Source of the DNA: Desulforapulum autotrophicum HRM2
GTDB taxonomy: Bacteria; Desulfobacterota; Desulfobacteria; Desulfobacterales; Desulfobacteraceae
DNA: 64,000 nucleotides
Reading direction: 5' to 3'
Assembly (NCBI RefSeq): GCF_000020365.1
Contig: NC_012108.1
Span: forward strand, 992,001-1,056,000
Shown here: piece by piece, positions 53,242-61,301 of the stretch
Layout: every line of letters starts with the position of its first letter
Numbering within the stretch: the first letter of the stretch is position 1
Position numbers and translations under genes: made by a program
The notes under the pieces: generated by a model
What the model was told of the DNA's origin: nothing
The model's input: only the letters and a program-made list of their open reading frames with translations
The model's database searches: none

Positions 53242-54309
53242 TTGGAACCTATACAGGGATATCTTGAAATAATGGACAGGGGCTTTGGATTTCTACGCTC
53301 CATTGAAAAAAATTATCAGCCGGAGCCCGAAGATCCCTATGTCTCTATCCCGTTGATCAACCGGTTTGATCTCAGGGAGGGTAGTTTTATTGTGGGTGAG
53401 GGGGAAAGCAAGGGGGCCAAAAACAAAAATCTTGCACTGATAAGGGTTCATACGGTCAACGGCCTTTCCCTTGATGAATACACTAAGATCTCCCTGCTTC
53501 AGGAACAGACCAGCATTAACCCCATGGAGCGTTACACCATATGCCAGGGGCCTGATGACACCACGGGTAAGGCCCTTGATCTGATTGTTCCCATTGGCAA
53601 GGGCCAGCGTGGATTGATTATTTCGCCGCCAAAATCGGGTAAGACCACCATATTGAGGCACATGGCAAACTCGATTATCCTCAACCATCCAAAATCCAAG
53701 GTGTTTGTTCTCCTGGTGGATGAGCGGCCTGAAGAGGTGACGGATTTCAGGCGGGGGCTCAGGGAAGCACAGGTGTTCTATTCGTCGGCAGATCAGCAGA
53801 TCTCCCACCACATGCGAATGACACGGCTTGCCATGCATACGGCCATCCGGTGTGCCGAAACAGGCCAGGACGCCGTGGTGTTCATCGATTCTTTGACCCG
53901 CATGACCCGGGCTTTTAACATCGAGACCAACAGCCATGGTAAAACAATGACCGGCGGGCTCGGGGCAAATGCCATGGCCTTTCCAAGGAAGATTTTTGGT
54001 GCGGCCAGAAATCTTGAGAGTGGTGGGTCGTTGACAATTCTGGCTACCATTCTTGTTGACACGGGAAGCCGGATGGACGACATCATTTTCCAGGAGTTCA
54101 AGGGAACGGGTAACATGGACCTGATGCTTTCAAGGGCCTGTGCCGAGCAGCGGGTGTGGCCCGCCATCAACATCAATCAGTCCGGAACCCGCAAGGAGGA
54201 CCTTCTTCTTGACGACCAGGAATACGAAGAAACGATCCGCCTTCGAAGGGAACTTTCCGGCCTGGATGAGGTCACTGCCATGCAGCGTTTTATAGAATAC
54301 CTTGGATAA
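53242..54309 (+). CDS. Short Rho-like transcription termination factor
   Basis: About 355 residues from the TTG at 53242, which has gggag 7 bases upstream. The longer open frame above it runs through the repeat units. It retains the RNA-binding OB part (GYLEIMDRGFGFLRS), Walker A SPPKSGKTTILRHM, DERPEEVTDFRRG, the Walker B strand VVFIDSLTRMTRAFN, the R-loop region GKTMTGGLGANAMAFPRKIFGAARN (two adjacent blocks) and ATILVDTGSRMDDIIFQEFKGTGNMDL (likewise). Rho (about 419 residues) normally starts with a helical Rho_N domain, which is absent here. A housekeeping rho elsewhere is likely but unseen. Overlap of 8 bases with the amidase gene implies co-translation. Confidence 0.85.
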   Translation: MEPIQGYLEIMDRGFGFLRSIEKNYQPEPEDPYVSIPLINRFDLREGSFIVGEGESKGAKNKNLALIRVHTVNGLSLDEYTKISLLQEQTSINPMERYTICQGPDDTTGKALDLIVPIGKGQRGLIISPPKSGKTTILRHMANSIILNHPKSKVFVLLVDERPEEVTDFRRGLREAQVFYSSADQQISHHMRMTRLAMHTAIRCAETGQDAVVFIDSLTRMTRAFNIETNSHGKTMTGGLGANAMAFPRKIFGAARNLESGGSLTILATILVDTGSRMDDIIFQEFKGTGNMDLMLSRACAEQRVWPAININQSGTRKEDLLLDDQEYEETIRLRRELSGLDEVTAMQRFIEYLG

Positions 54310-55075
54310 CCCCCTATCCATTACTCTTGTTCAGGCAGACCTTGTGTGGGAGGACATTGACCAAAATCTTTACGTTTTTGACGCTATCCTCAAGACAATT
54401 ACACAACCGACCCGTTTGATCGTTTTGCCGGAGATGTTCACCACGGGATTTTCCCTTGACGCCCCGGCCCTTGCCCAGACCATGGACGGCAGTGCTGTTG
54501 CCTGGATGGTGAAAAGGGCACGAGAAAAGGGGGCGGATCTGGTCGGTTCTCTCTTGATCCGGGAGAAAGGTGGGCTGTTTAATCGCCTCGTCTGGGCCTG
54601 TACCAACGGTAAAATTTACTGGTACGACAAACATCACCTGTTCCGATATGCCGGAGAAGACAGGTATTTCACCCCTGGAACCGAGCGGCTCATTGTTGAG
54701 ATTGACGGTTGGAAGGTCTCTCCCTTCGTCTGCTATGACCTGCGGTTCCCCTGCTGGACCCGGAATGTGAACAATGATTACGATATTGCACTGTTTGTTG
54801 CCAACTGGCCTGCATCAAGGCGTGCCCACTGGCGGTCGCTGCTGGTTGCAAGGGCCATTGAAAACCAGGCCTATGTTGTGGGTGTCAACCGTGTGGGAAC
54901 CGACGGCAACGCCATGGTATACAGTGGCGATTCCACCGTGGTGGATCCCGGGGGGGAGGTGCTGTTCCACCACACCCCGGGACCTGTGACCCACACCATC
55001 ACCCTTTCCCATGATGTTCTTCAGGAATACAGGCGCAACTTTCCGTTTTGGATGGATGCCGACGGCATGGTCTGA
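54302..55075 (+). CDS. Carbon-nitrogen hydrolase, omega-amidase (YafV-like)
   Basis: This 257-residue nitrilase-superfamily enzyme starts at a TTG inside the end of the rho-like gene. The catalytic triad is visible: Glu in LIVLPEMFTTGFS, Lys in YWYDKHHLFRYAGED, and Cys in SPFVCYDLRFP. The sequence pattern and length match YafV/Nit2-type omega-amidases, which hydrolyse 2-oxoglutaramate and similar amides left by transaminations or methionine salvage, in the cytoplasm. The C-terminus FPFWMDADGMV looks complete. Confidence 0.88.
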   Translation: MDNPLSITLVQADLVWEDIDQNLYVFDAILKTITQPTRLIVLPEMFTTGFSLDAPALAQTMDGSAVAWMVKRAREKGADLVGSLLIREKGGLFNRLVWACTNGKIYWYDKHHLFRYAGEDRYFTPGTERLIVEIDGWKVSPFVCYDLRFPCWTRNVNNDYDIALFVANWPASRRAHWRSLLVARAIENQAYVVGVNRVGTDGNAMVYSGDSTVVDPGGEVLFHHTPGPVTHTITLSHDVLQEYRRNFPFWMDADGMV

Positions 55076-55551
55076 TCACCGTTCCCCATTTTTGCCTTAA
55101 ACGAAATTTTGTCGTTCATCCAGTTCATGGTGCCTGCCATTGCAGCAACGGTTTCTTTTGGGTCAAGGGCCACTCCCAGAACTTTGTCCTGTTTCCTCTG
55201 TAAAACAACAATTTTTGTAAAAGGTCATATCATTTTTTGTCAACTCCATGGCGGAAAAACATAGTTGCCAGCTTCTTTAAATCGTTTGCGGCCTGATGGG
55301 GTTTGCCTTACCCGAAAACCTGATCTCCCCCTTGTTTCCCAATGTTCATCACAATCCCCTTTGAAAATGGAGCCAATTGATTTAATAAAGCATATCTCTT
55401 GCCTTGTGGGTATACATCTTGCATAAGTAACTTAAATATTTATTATGTAGACTTTTTTATACTATAAAAATCCATCATAAAAAAATATTTTAATCGCTAA
55501 TGGGTCAATAATAATTATTTGCGCATGTGATGCGTTCGGGAGAGATAATCT
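55076..55551. other. Intergenic gap with a possible gene remnant
   Basis: In this 476-base gap a minus-strand stretch at about 55075-55221 encodes TKIVVLQRKQDKVLGVALDPKE and then TVAAMAGTMNWMNDKISFK without a start codon or full-length frame. It reads like protein and could be the remains of a gene. The rest is AT-rich and probably holds the promoter of the sensor gene. Confidence 0.4.
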
Positions 55552-56601
55552 ATGATTATCCAATGTGAAGGGTGTAAAAAAAGATTAAAAATTGATGACA
55601 GCAAGTTTGTTGAAGATCAGTTGCGCTGCATTTGCCCAAATTGCAAACGCGTGATTGAGGTGCAAAAGCCCAAAAAATCCCCGCAATCGCCTGAACCCTC
55701 TACCCCTTTTGCGGGTAATAAGGTGGCGTCTGAAGATTTCCGGGCCATGGATCCGACAATCCGTATCCCAGATAATTCTCTGGATGAAGATCAGAACGTC
55801 AAACCGGATTCTGTCAAAAGAAATCAAAACCCAGCGGGATTGACAATCGGGAAAAAGCTGTTGTTTTTATTTGTATCCTTTATGCTGACTGCAGGGGGGA
55901 TTCTTACCCTTGTATACATAAACGTTGTTTCTTCCCTGGTGTATGAGCAGATCAACCTTCGAACCTATTCTATCTCACAGTCATTTAGCGGGGCAATTCA
56001 ACAACCCCTTTTGATTAAAAATTATTTACTGGTAAATCAAACGGCAGCTTCCACTGTGAGTCTTCCCGGGGTGGCCTATGTTTCAGTTTTGAATAAAAGG
56101 GGTATTGTGATTGCGGGGGTACTCAGTGACAATGAGCTTTTTGATGCAAAATTTAGAGAGCGGGTTCAAGGAAAGGGGTTTCCAGTTGAGATCTCGTCAC
56201 GGAATAGAATCCCCATTGGGTTGAAAAAAAGCACATTGGATTTCAGCGTGGGGGGGCAAAAAATTCATGACGTGGCGGTTATGATTGGAGATACAGGAGG
56301 TGAAGCACATATCGGTATGTTTACCACAGACACGCAGAAGGCTGTGAAACAATATTTGATACCGTTTTTTGCCTTTTTTATTGCAATTGTACTGATCGGG
56401 AGCTTTTGTTTTTACCTGGTTGCACGAACAATCTCCACTCCCATAAAAGCACTAACCCAGGTCGCCGAAAAAATCAGCCGAAGGGAAATGGATCTCCCTA
56501 TCGAAATCAACAGCGGAGGGGAAATTGGTGAACTGGCTAAATCCCTCGAGCGTATGCGGTTTTCCATCAAGACGGCCATGGATGAGTTGCGAAGTAAATA
56601 G
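55552..56601 (+). CDS. Zinc-ribbon/HAMP membrane sensor without output domain
   Basis: This 349-residue protein has an MJ0042-type zinc ribbon at residues 1-38 (IQCEGCKKRL, then CICPNCKRVIEV), a disordered Pro-rich stretch, a membrane helix near 100-121 (LLFLFVSFMLTAGGILTLVY), an extracytoplasmic sensor region of about 145 residues, a second helix near 266-287 (IPFFAFFIAIVLIGSFCFYL), and a HAMP domain (TISTPIKALTQVAEKISRRE, GEIGELAKSLERM). It then stops. No kinase, cyclase or methyl-accepting domain follows, so the output must be through a partner or the zinc ribbon. The next gene, 76 bases on, encodes a PhnD-like binding protein that could present a ligand to it. Confidence 0.8.
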   Translation: MIIQCEGCKKRLKIDDSKFVEDQLRCICPNCKRVIEVQKPKKSPQSPEPSTPFAGNKVASEDFRAMDPTIRIPDNSLDEDQNVKPDSVKRNQNPAGLTIGKKLLFLFVSFMLTAGGILTLVYINVVSSLVYEQINLRTYSISQSFSGAIQQPLLIKNYLLVNQTAASTVSLPGVAYVSVLNKRGIVIAGVLSDNELFDAKFRERVQGKGFPVEISSRNRIPIGLKKSTLDFSVGGQKIHDVAVMIGDTGGEAHIGMFTTDTQKAVKQYLIPFFAFFIAIVLIGSFCFYLVARTISTPIKALTQVAEKISRREMDLPIEINSGGEIGELAKSLERMRFSIKTAMDELRSK

Positions 56602-56677
56602 AGCAACTTTGCACAGGAGAAAAAAGACGCTGCCTGAACAGGCCGATAACCCAAAAAAGTAATCAATCGAGATAACA

Positions 56678-57499
56678 ATGAAGAAAATAAACGTTTCCCT
56701 GTGTTTTTTATTATGCTGGATCTTTATTTCTCCTGCCAATTGTATTGCGGGAGATAAATATAAATTATCCATGTTACCAAGGTATTACCCTAAAAAAATT
56801 AAAGAGATGATCGTTCCACTGGCCGAATATCTCTCTAAGGAAATTGGTGCAACAATAACTGCTGTCCTCACCAAAGATTTTACAGAATATGAAAACCAAT
56901 TAAAAAACGGTGAAATCGAAATCGGCTTTGAAAATCCACTGGTATATACAAAGGTCTCACAAAAACATGAAGTCCTGGCCATGGCAATACAAGAAAAGGG
57001 AGGGAATCAATTTAGGGGTATTATCATCACACGCCCAGATAGTAATATTCAATTATTTAGTGACCTGCGACATAAAAAAATAATAATTGTTGGAAAAACC
57101 TCAGCCGGGGGATTCCTTTCACAGAAATTATCCCTGGCCAAAAATGGCATTTTGGTTGAAAAAGATTGTGATATTGAAGAGGCTGCCAATAATAAACAGG
57201 AAAATGTGATTATCTCCGTCAGCATTGGTGATGCGGACGCGGGTTTCATAAGAGAGTCTGCCCTTCATATTGCAGACCAGTACATCCAGCCCGGGAGTGT
57301 CGTGGTGATGACCCCCTGCGAGTGGTTACCCAATTGGGCCATTTCTGTAAACAGGGCAATGCCCGGTCCTGTTAAAGCGGCAATCAAGTCAGCAATACTG
57401 GCACTGGATAAAAATTCACCGGTACTGAAAGCGATGCATATTGCAGGGTTTAAATCTGCTGTGGACAGTGAGTACGATATAATCCGCAATATCTTATAG
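56678..57499 (+). CDS. PhnD-like periplasmic substrate-binding protein
   Basis: This 273-residue protein has a signal peptide (KKINVSLCFLLCWIFISPAN, cleavage likely before GDKYKL) and a PhnD/type 2 periplasmic binding fold: LSMLPRYYPKKIKEMIVPLAEYL, FTEYENQLKNGEIEIGFENPLVY, FRGIIITRPDSNI, IIVGKTSAGGFLSQK and GDADAGFIRESALH. PhnD proteins bind phosphonate or phosphite for ABC uptake. No permease or ATPase gene is adjacent, and such orphan proteins often act as sensors. It probably works with the HAMP protein upstream. The ligand is unknown. Confidence 0.82.
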   Translation: MKKINVSLCFLLCWIFISPANCIAGDKYKLSMLPRYYPKKIKEMIVPLAEYLSKEIGATITAVLTKDFTEYENQLKNGEIEIGFENPLVYTKVSQKHEVLAMAIQEKGGNQFRGIIITRPDSNIQLFSDLRHKKIIIVGKTSAGGFLSQKLSLAKNGILVEKDCDIEEAANNKQENVIISVSIGDADAGFIRESALHIADQYIQPGSVVVMTPCEWLPNWAISVNRAMPGPVKAAIKSAILALDKNSPVLKAMHIAGFKSAVDSEYDIIRNIL

Positions 57500-57510
57500 C
57501 TATGGATAAA

Positions 57511-57625
57511 TTTGCCAGTGCTTTGACTTCATCTTTTTGACTGATTTCGAAATTATGGGAAAGGTCGCCGGTTGTTATGGGTTTGGCAAATTTAACCCCC
57601 TGGGTCAAACGTTCGGGCAGAAAAT
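57511..57625 (-). pseudogene. Chemoreceptor gene relic with internal deletion
   Basis: The 57511-57600 part matches the HAMP-coding part of the chemoreceptor gene at about 62224-62318 (about 9 mismatches). It then jumps to sequence matching 62577-62604 (one mismatch in about 25). The junction lies in CCCCTGGGT, present at both donor sites (62310-62318 and 62577-62585). The translated relic reads [20 protein letters not shown] then [18 protein letters not shown], in frame across the junction. The flanks do not match. It is a non-functional fragment inside the 361-base gap between the binding-protein and MttB genes. Confidence 0.85.
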
Positions 57626-57860
57626 CAGGTAGAAGTGATCGAGCTTCTCCAGATCGAAAAGAACTCTCCCATAGCGTTAAAAAATTTTCATGTTTTAAGA
57701 TTTTTTCAATATATTCCCACCCCATTTCTCTTCAAAAACCCCGTGTTTACTCATTATTTTCAATTTTATACCCATGGTATGTCATATGCATTACGGCTGT
57801 TCTTTAGTTTTAAGATATCCTCCCGTGGGGAGGCAACTCAAACCCGAAAGGAATCAAACA

Positions 57861-59291
57861 ATGGCATTGCATACGCTAATCCAGGTCCTTGACCCGAAGG
57901 ACTTAAATCGAATCCACAGCAGCACCCTGGAGGTTCTGGAGACCGTGGGAGTGGAGATGAAAAATAAACAAGCCCTTTCGCTTTTCCATGCAGCAGGGGC
58001 CACGGTAAACGGCAGCAGGGTCATGATTCCGGGAAAACTGGTGGAAGCGGCCATCGAGTCCGCACCGGCGTCATTTACTCTTTTTGCACGGGATGAAAAA
58101 AAATCCCTCACCATCGGGGAAGGACAGACCCGAACCCATGTGGAGCCCAGTAACGGCAATATTTATACCCTGGATCTCCAACGGGGAAGACGCCTTGCTT
58201 CCCTGTCCGACCTCATCGATTTTTACAAACTGGCCCAGGCAAGTAAGATTTGCGATATCAGCGGCGGTATCCCGGTTGAACCCAGCGATATAGATCCCCA
58301 GAATGCCCACCTGACAATTTTTCAGGAGACTCTCCGGCACACGGACAAACCAATCAAAAGGAACGTGGCCACCCGAAAAGAAATTGAAACCACATTTGCC
58401 ATGTTCGAAATTGCCAAGGGGGTTAAGGGCTACCTTAGGGAGCACCCCTCCATTTACGCCAGCGTTAACCCGCTGAGCCCCCTGGCCTATGACGACGTTC
58501 CCCTGGAAACAATCATCACCTATGCAGAACACAACCAGCCGATAACTGTTCTCTCCTGTGCCATGGCCGGAGTTTCAGCCCCCATGGGACTCATGGGAGC
58601 TGCTGTTCTCCAGAATGCCGAAATCCTGGCTGGGCTTGTCCTGACCCAGATAATCAGGCCTGGTGCCCCTTTTATTTATGCACCGGCAACGGCAGTTCCC
58701 AATATGCAGAATGCCCAGTATGTCACCGGATCTCCTGAATCAAATCTGATCAACCTTGCCAATATCCAGCTCGCCCGGGAAATGTACAGGCTTCCCACCC
58801 GGACCATGGCTGGTCTTACCGATGCCAAGACCGTTGACACCCAGGCAGGCCTGGAAACCATGCAGAATCTTTTTCAATGTATGCTTGGCGGGGTCAGTAT
58901 CATCAACGAATGCCTGGGGGTGTTAGACTCCATCATGACAAACTGCTATGAGAAATTCATTCTGGATGAGGAAATGATCAGCCGGATTCTGAGATTCATG
59001 GAAGGGATGGACACCTCCCAGGAGGAACTTTCCGTGGAGGTTATCCGGGCGGTGGGGCCCAGGGGTTCCTTTCTTACCCATCCCAGCACCCTGCAGAAAT
59101 GCCGGAATGCCTGGCGTCCAATGGTGTCGGATTGGGGAAATTATGACCACTGGGCCAAGAATGGAAAAAAAGAAGTGGTCCAGGTTGCCGCAGAAAAGGT
59201 CCAGGAAATACTGTCATCCTGTCCAGAAACCACCCTGAATCCAGATGCGGAAGCAGAACTTGCCGCTTTTGTAAAAAACAAAATAATATAA
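57861..59291 (+). CDS. MttB-family methyltransferase (non-pyrrolysine type)
   Basis: This 476-residue protein starts at the ATG at 57861 (aaagga site), not at the in-frame ATG at 57774. It belongs to the trimethylamine methyltransferase family: LNRIHSSTLEVLETVGVEMKN, GGIPVEPSDIDPQNAHL, KPIKRNVATRKEIE, VLSCAMAGVSAPMGLMGA and AWRPMVSDWGNYDHWAKNG. There is no in-frame TAG, so it is of the non-Pyl group that demethylates glycine betaine, proline betaine or carnitine and passes the methyl group to a corrinoid protein. The BCCT carrier 99 bases downstream fits a quaternary-amine substrate. No corrinoid protein or second methyltransferase gene is in the window. A CCTCCC-gtg-GGGAGG hairpin (57819-57833) lies just upstream. 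Confidence 0.88.
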   Translation: MALHTLIQVLDPKDLNRIHSSTLEVLETVGVEMKNKQALSLFHAAGATVNGSRVMIPGKLVEAAIESAPASFTLFARDEKKSLTIGEGQTRTHVEPSNGNIYTLDLQRGRRLASLSDLIDFYKLAQASKICDISGGIPVEPSDIDPQNAHLTIFQETLRHTDKPIKRNVATRKEIETTFAMFEIAKGVKGYLREHPSIYASVNPLSPLAYDDVPLETIITYAEHNQPITVLSCAMAGVSAPMGLMGAAVLQNAEILAGLVLTQIIRPGAPFIYAPATAVPNMQNAQYVTGSPESNLINLANIQLAREMYRLPTRTMAGLTDAKTVDTQAGLETMQNLFQCMLGGVSIINECLGVLDSIMTNCYEKFILDEEMISRILRFMEGMDTSQEELSVEVIRAVGPRGSFLTHPSTLQKCRNAWRPMVSDWGNYDHWAKNGKKEVVQVAAEKVQEILSSCPETTLNPDAEAELAAFVKNKII

Positions 59292-59390
59292 CCCAGCATT
59301 CCGGGCTGCCAACATGTCCTGGACTAATCCATTTTGAGAATCCAAGTACGAAAAATCATAAATTTTTAATCATTTCAATTGGAGAAGACG

Positions 59391-61040
59391 ATGCTAGACC
59401 CAAAACCAGATTCAACCCTGAAAACTGAACCAGTTCTCTTTTTCTCAGCACTGGCACTTATTCTAGTGACCTGTATTCCCATTATTCTTTACCAAGACAA
59501 AGCCCTCACCGTTTTAATTGAAATTCGTAAATTCTTTACAGGCCCTCTGGGCTGGATGTTCCTGCTCTTCGGCGTCAGTAGTGTCCTTTTCCTCGTATGG
59601 ATGATCTTCGGTCCCTACCGAAATGTGAAATTGGGTGGGAAAGACGAAGAGCCCGAATTTTCAACGATCAGCTGGATTGCCATGCTTTTTTGCTGCGGTA
59701 TCGGCACTGGCCTCATCTATTGGGCCTTTATCGAGCCCATCTATTACCTCCAGTCCCCACCCTTTGGCATTGCGCCCGGCACCGTGGAAGCCAAGGAGTG
59801 GGCCGCAGCCTACGGTATCTTCCACTGGGGATATGTCCCCTGGGCAATTACCTGTGGATTCGGAATTCCCATCGCCTATTCCTATTATGTACGAAAAACT
59901 CCCAGACTCAGCATTGGTGCCGCCTTTGACGGTCATCTAGGCAAACACACCTGGTTTACCACCGTGGTGGATCTTCTTGTCATGCTCGCCATCCTGGGCA
60001 ACGTGGTCACGGTTCTGGGGCTCGGAACTCCCATGCTTTCCGCAACCATCGCTAAATTTATCGGAATTGAGCCTAGCTTTCACCTGGACCTTACCGTGGT
60101 GGCTATCTGGACCATCCTTTTCTGCTGTTCGTGTTATTTTGGTCTTAAAAAGGGAATCAAGCTGCTCTCCAACCTCAACCTGGTGCTGGCTCTGGCCGTC
60201 ATGGTCCTGGTGCTGTCCGTGGGACCTACCAGTTTCATTCTCAACACCTTTATGAACAGTCTGGGCCTGGTTTTCCAGAATACCATCCGCATGTGCTTTA
60301 ACACCGACACCGTTGGAGCCACGGGCTGGCCCCAGGACTGGACCATCTTTTTCTGGGCCTGGTGGCTGGGTGCAGCTCCTTTTGTAGGGGTTTTTCTGGC
60401 CAAAATATCCAAAGGCAGGACCTTGAGGCAAATGGCCATTGCACCCCTGGTATGGGGTCCATTGGGCTGCGCCATCTTTTTTGGCGTTTTCGGTGGATAT
60501 TCCCTGCACACTGAGCTGTTTGGGGAACAATCCATGACTACCATGATGGCAGCCATGGGGCCAGCCAAAACCATTGCAACGATGATTGCGGCACTTCCCC
60601 TGGGGCAGATAATGCTTCCGTTATTCATCGTACTTATGTTCATCTTCTGTGCCACCACCCTGGATTCTGCCTCCTATGTCCTGGCCACGGTGAGCACCAA
60701 GGAACTTCCCATTGGTACAGAACCGGCCAGGTGGAACCGAATGTTCTGGTCTGTTATCAACGGGGTCGCAGCCATCAGCCTGATGCTTCTGGGCGGCCTT
60801 AAACCATTGCAGGCCGTGGCAGTCCTCACCGCTTTCCCCCTTATGTTCATCATGCTGGGAGCCGGTTATTTCCTTGTAAAGGACCTCAAATTCCAAGCCG
60901 ACCTTGAAGCGGGAACAGTCCCCACCATGGAATATCTGAAACTCCAGACCGAGCTTGAAGAAATAGCAACTCAATCAATGGAGCCTGTTGATAAAAAGGT
61001 TTTGGTTACCCCTGGTACACGGGAACATATTCTGGCATAA
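59391..61040 (+). CDS. BCCT-family betaine/choline/carnitine transporter
   Basis: This 549-residue inner-membrane protein starts at the ATG at 59391, with ggagaag just upstream. It has 12 hydrophobic segments. Family marks: FLLFGVSSVLFLVWMIFGPY, ISWIAMLFCCGIGTGLIYWAF, GIFHWGYVPWAI, and the hallmark DWTIFFWAWWLGAAPFVGVF followed by LAKISKGRTLRQM. BCCT carriers bring in glycine betaine, choline or carnitine by sodium or proton symport, or by exchange. The acidic C-terminal tail is short (PVDKKVLVTPGTREHILA). Next to an MttB-type gene, it probably supplies the methyl donor for catabolism rather than osmoprotection alone. Confidence 0.93.
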   Translation: MLDPKPDSTLKTEPVLFFSALALILVTCIPIILYQDKALTVLIEIRKFFTGPLGWMFLLFGVSSVLFLVWMIFGPYRNVKLGGKDEEPEFSTISWIAMLFCCGIGTGLIYWAFIEPIYYLQSPPFGIAPGTVEAKEWAAAYGIFHWGYVPWAITCGFGIPIAYSYYVRKTPRLSIGAAFDGHLGKHTWFTTVVDLLVMLAILGNVVTVLGLGTPMLSATIAKFIGIEPSFHLDLTVVAIWTILFCCSCYFGLKKGIKLLSNLNLVLALAVMVLVLSVGPTSFILNTFMNSLGLVFQNTIRMCFNTDTVGATGWPQDWTIFFWAWWLGAAPFVGVFLAKISKGRTLRQMAIAPLVWGPLGCAIFFGVFGGYSLHTELFGEQSMTTMMAAMGPAKTIATMIAALPLGQIMLPLFIVLMFIFCATTLDSASYVLATVSTKELPIGTEPARWNRMFWSVINGVAAISLMLLGGLKPLQAVAVLTAFPLMFIMLGAGYFLVKDLKFQADLEAGTVPTMEYLKLQTELEEIATQSMEPVDKKVLVTPGTREHILA

Positions 61041-61061
61041 CCGGCCAGATCAAAAACAAAA

Positions 61062-61098
61062 GCCCCGGCAGTGGTTTCTCCAAAGCCGGGGCCTGTTT
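61062..61098 (+). terminator. Terminator after the BCCT gene
   Basis: GCCCCGGC/GCCGGGGC forms an 8-bp stem (61062-61069 with 61085-61092) with an A-rich left flank and CTGTTT to the right. It is 21 bases after the stop codon. The type I half-element begins directly after it. Confidence 0.8.
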
Positions 61099-61170
61099 AA
61101 ATAGTGTTTGAACGAAAACTCACCCATCTGCAGCGTTGCTGCACAAACCTGAAATCCCCATGTACTCAGT
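61098..61170 (-). repeat. Truncated type I palindromic element (right half only)
   Basis: Read on the minus strand this matches 4220-4290 in order: a GTAC core, GGGGATTTCAG, GCAGCAACGC, GCAGATGGGTGAG, TTTTCGTTCAAACACT. The left half of the palindrome is missing; unrelated sequence follows at 61171. About 85 percent of positions agree by eye. It abuts the BCCT terminator. Confidence 0.75.
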
Positions 61171-61301
61171 TGTCCACCCGTTCACTCCTGGGATTTTCCC
61201 CTTTATTTTCTCTTCGTGGTAACAGATATGAGGGAGATACAGCCTATTACTTACAGTCCTTATCTTTGGGTTAAAAGCTGATTTTCCCTGGTTTCTGGTT
61301 T

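Noticed and set aside
57774-57860. N-terminal extension of the MttB gene
   Set aside because: The family starts near MALHTLIQ, and a ribosome site precedes the ATG at 57861.
57861-59291. Pyrrolysine-containing trimethylamine methyltransferase
   Set aside because: No in-frame TAG codon is present; the frame is complete without readthrough.
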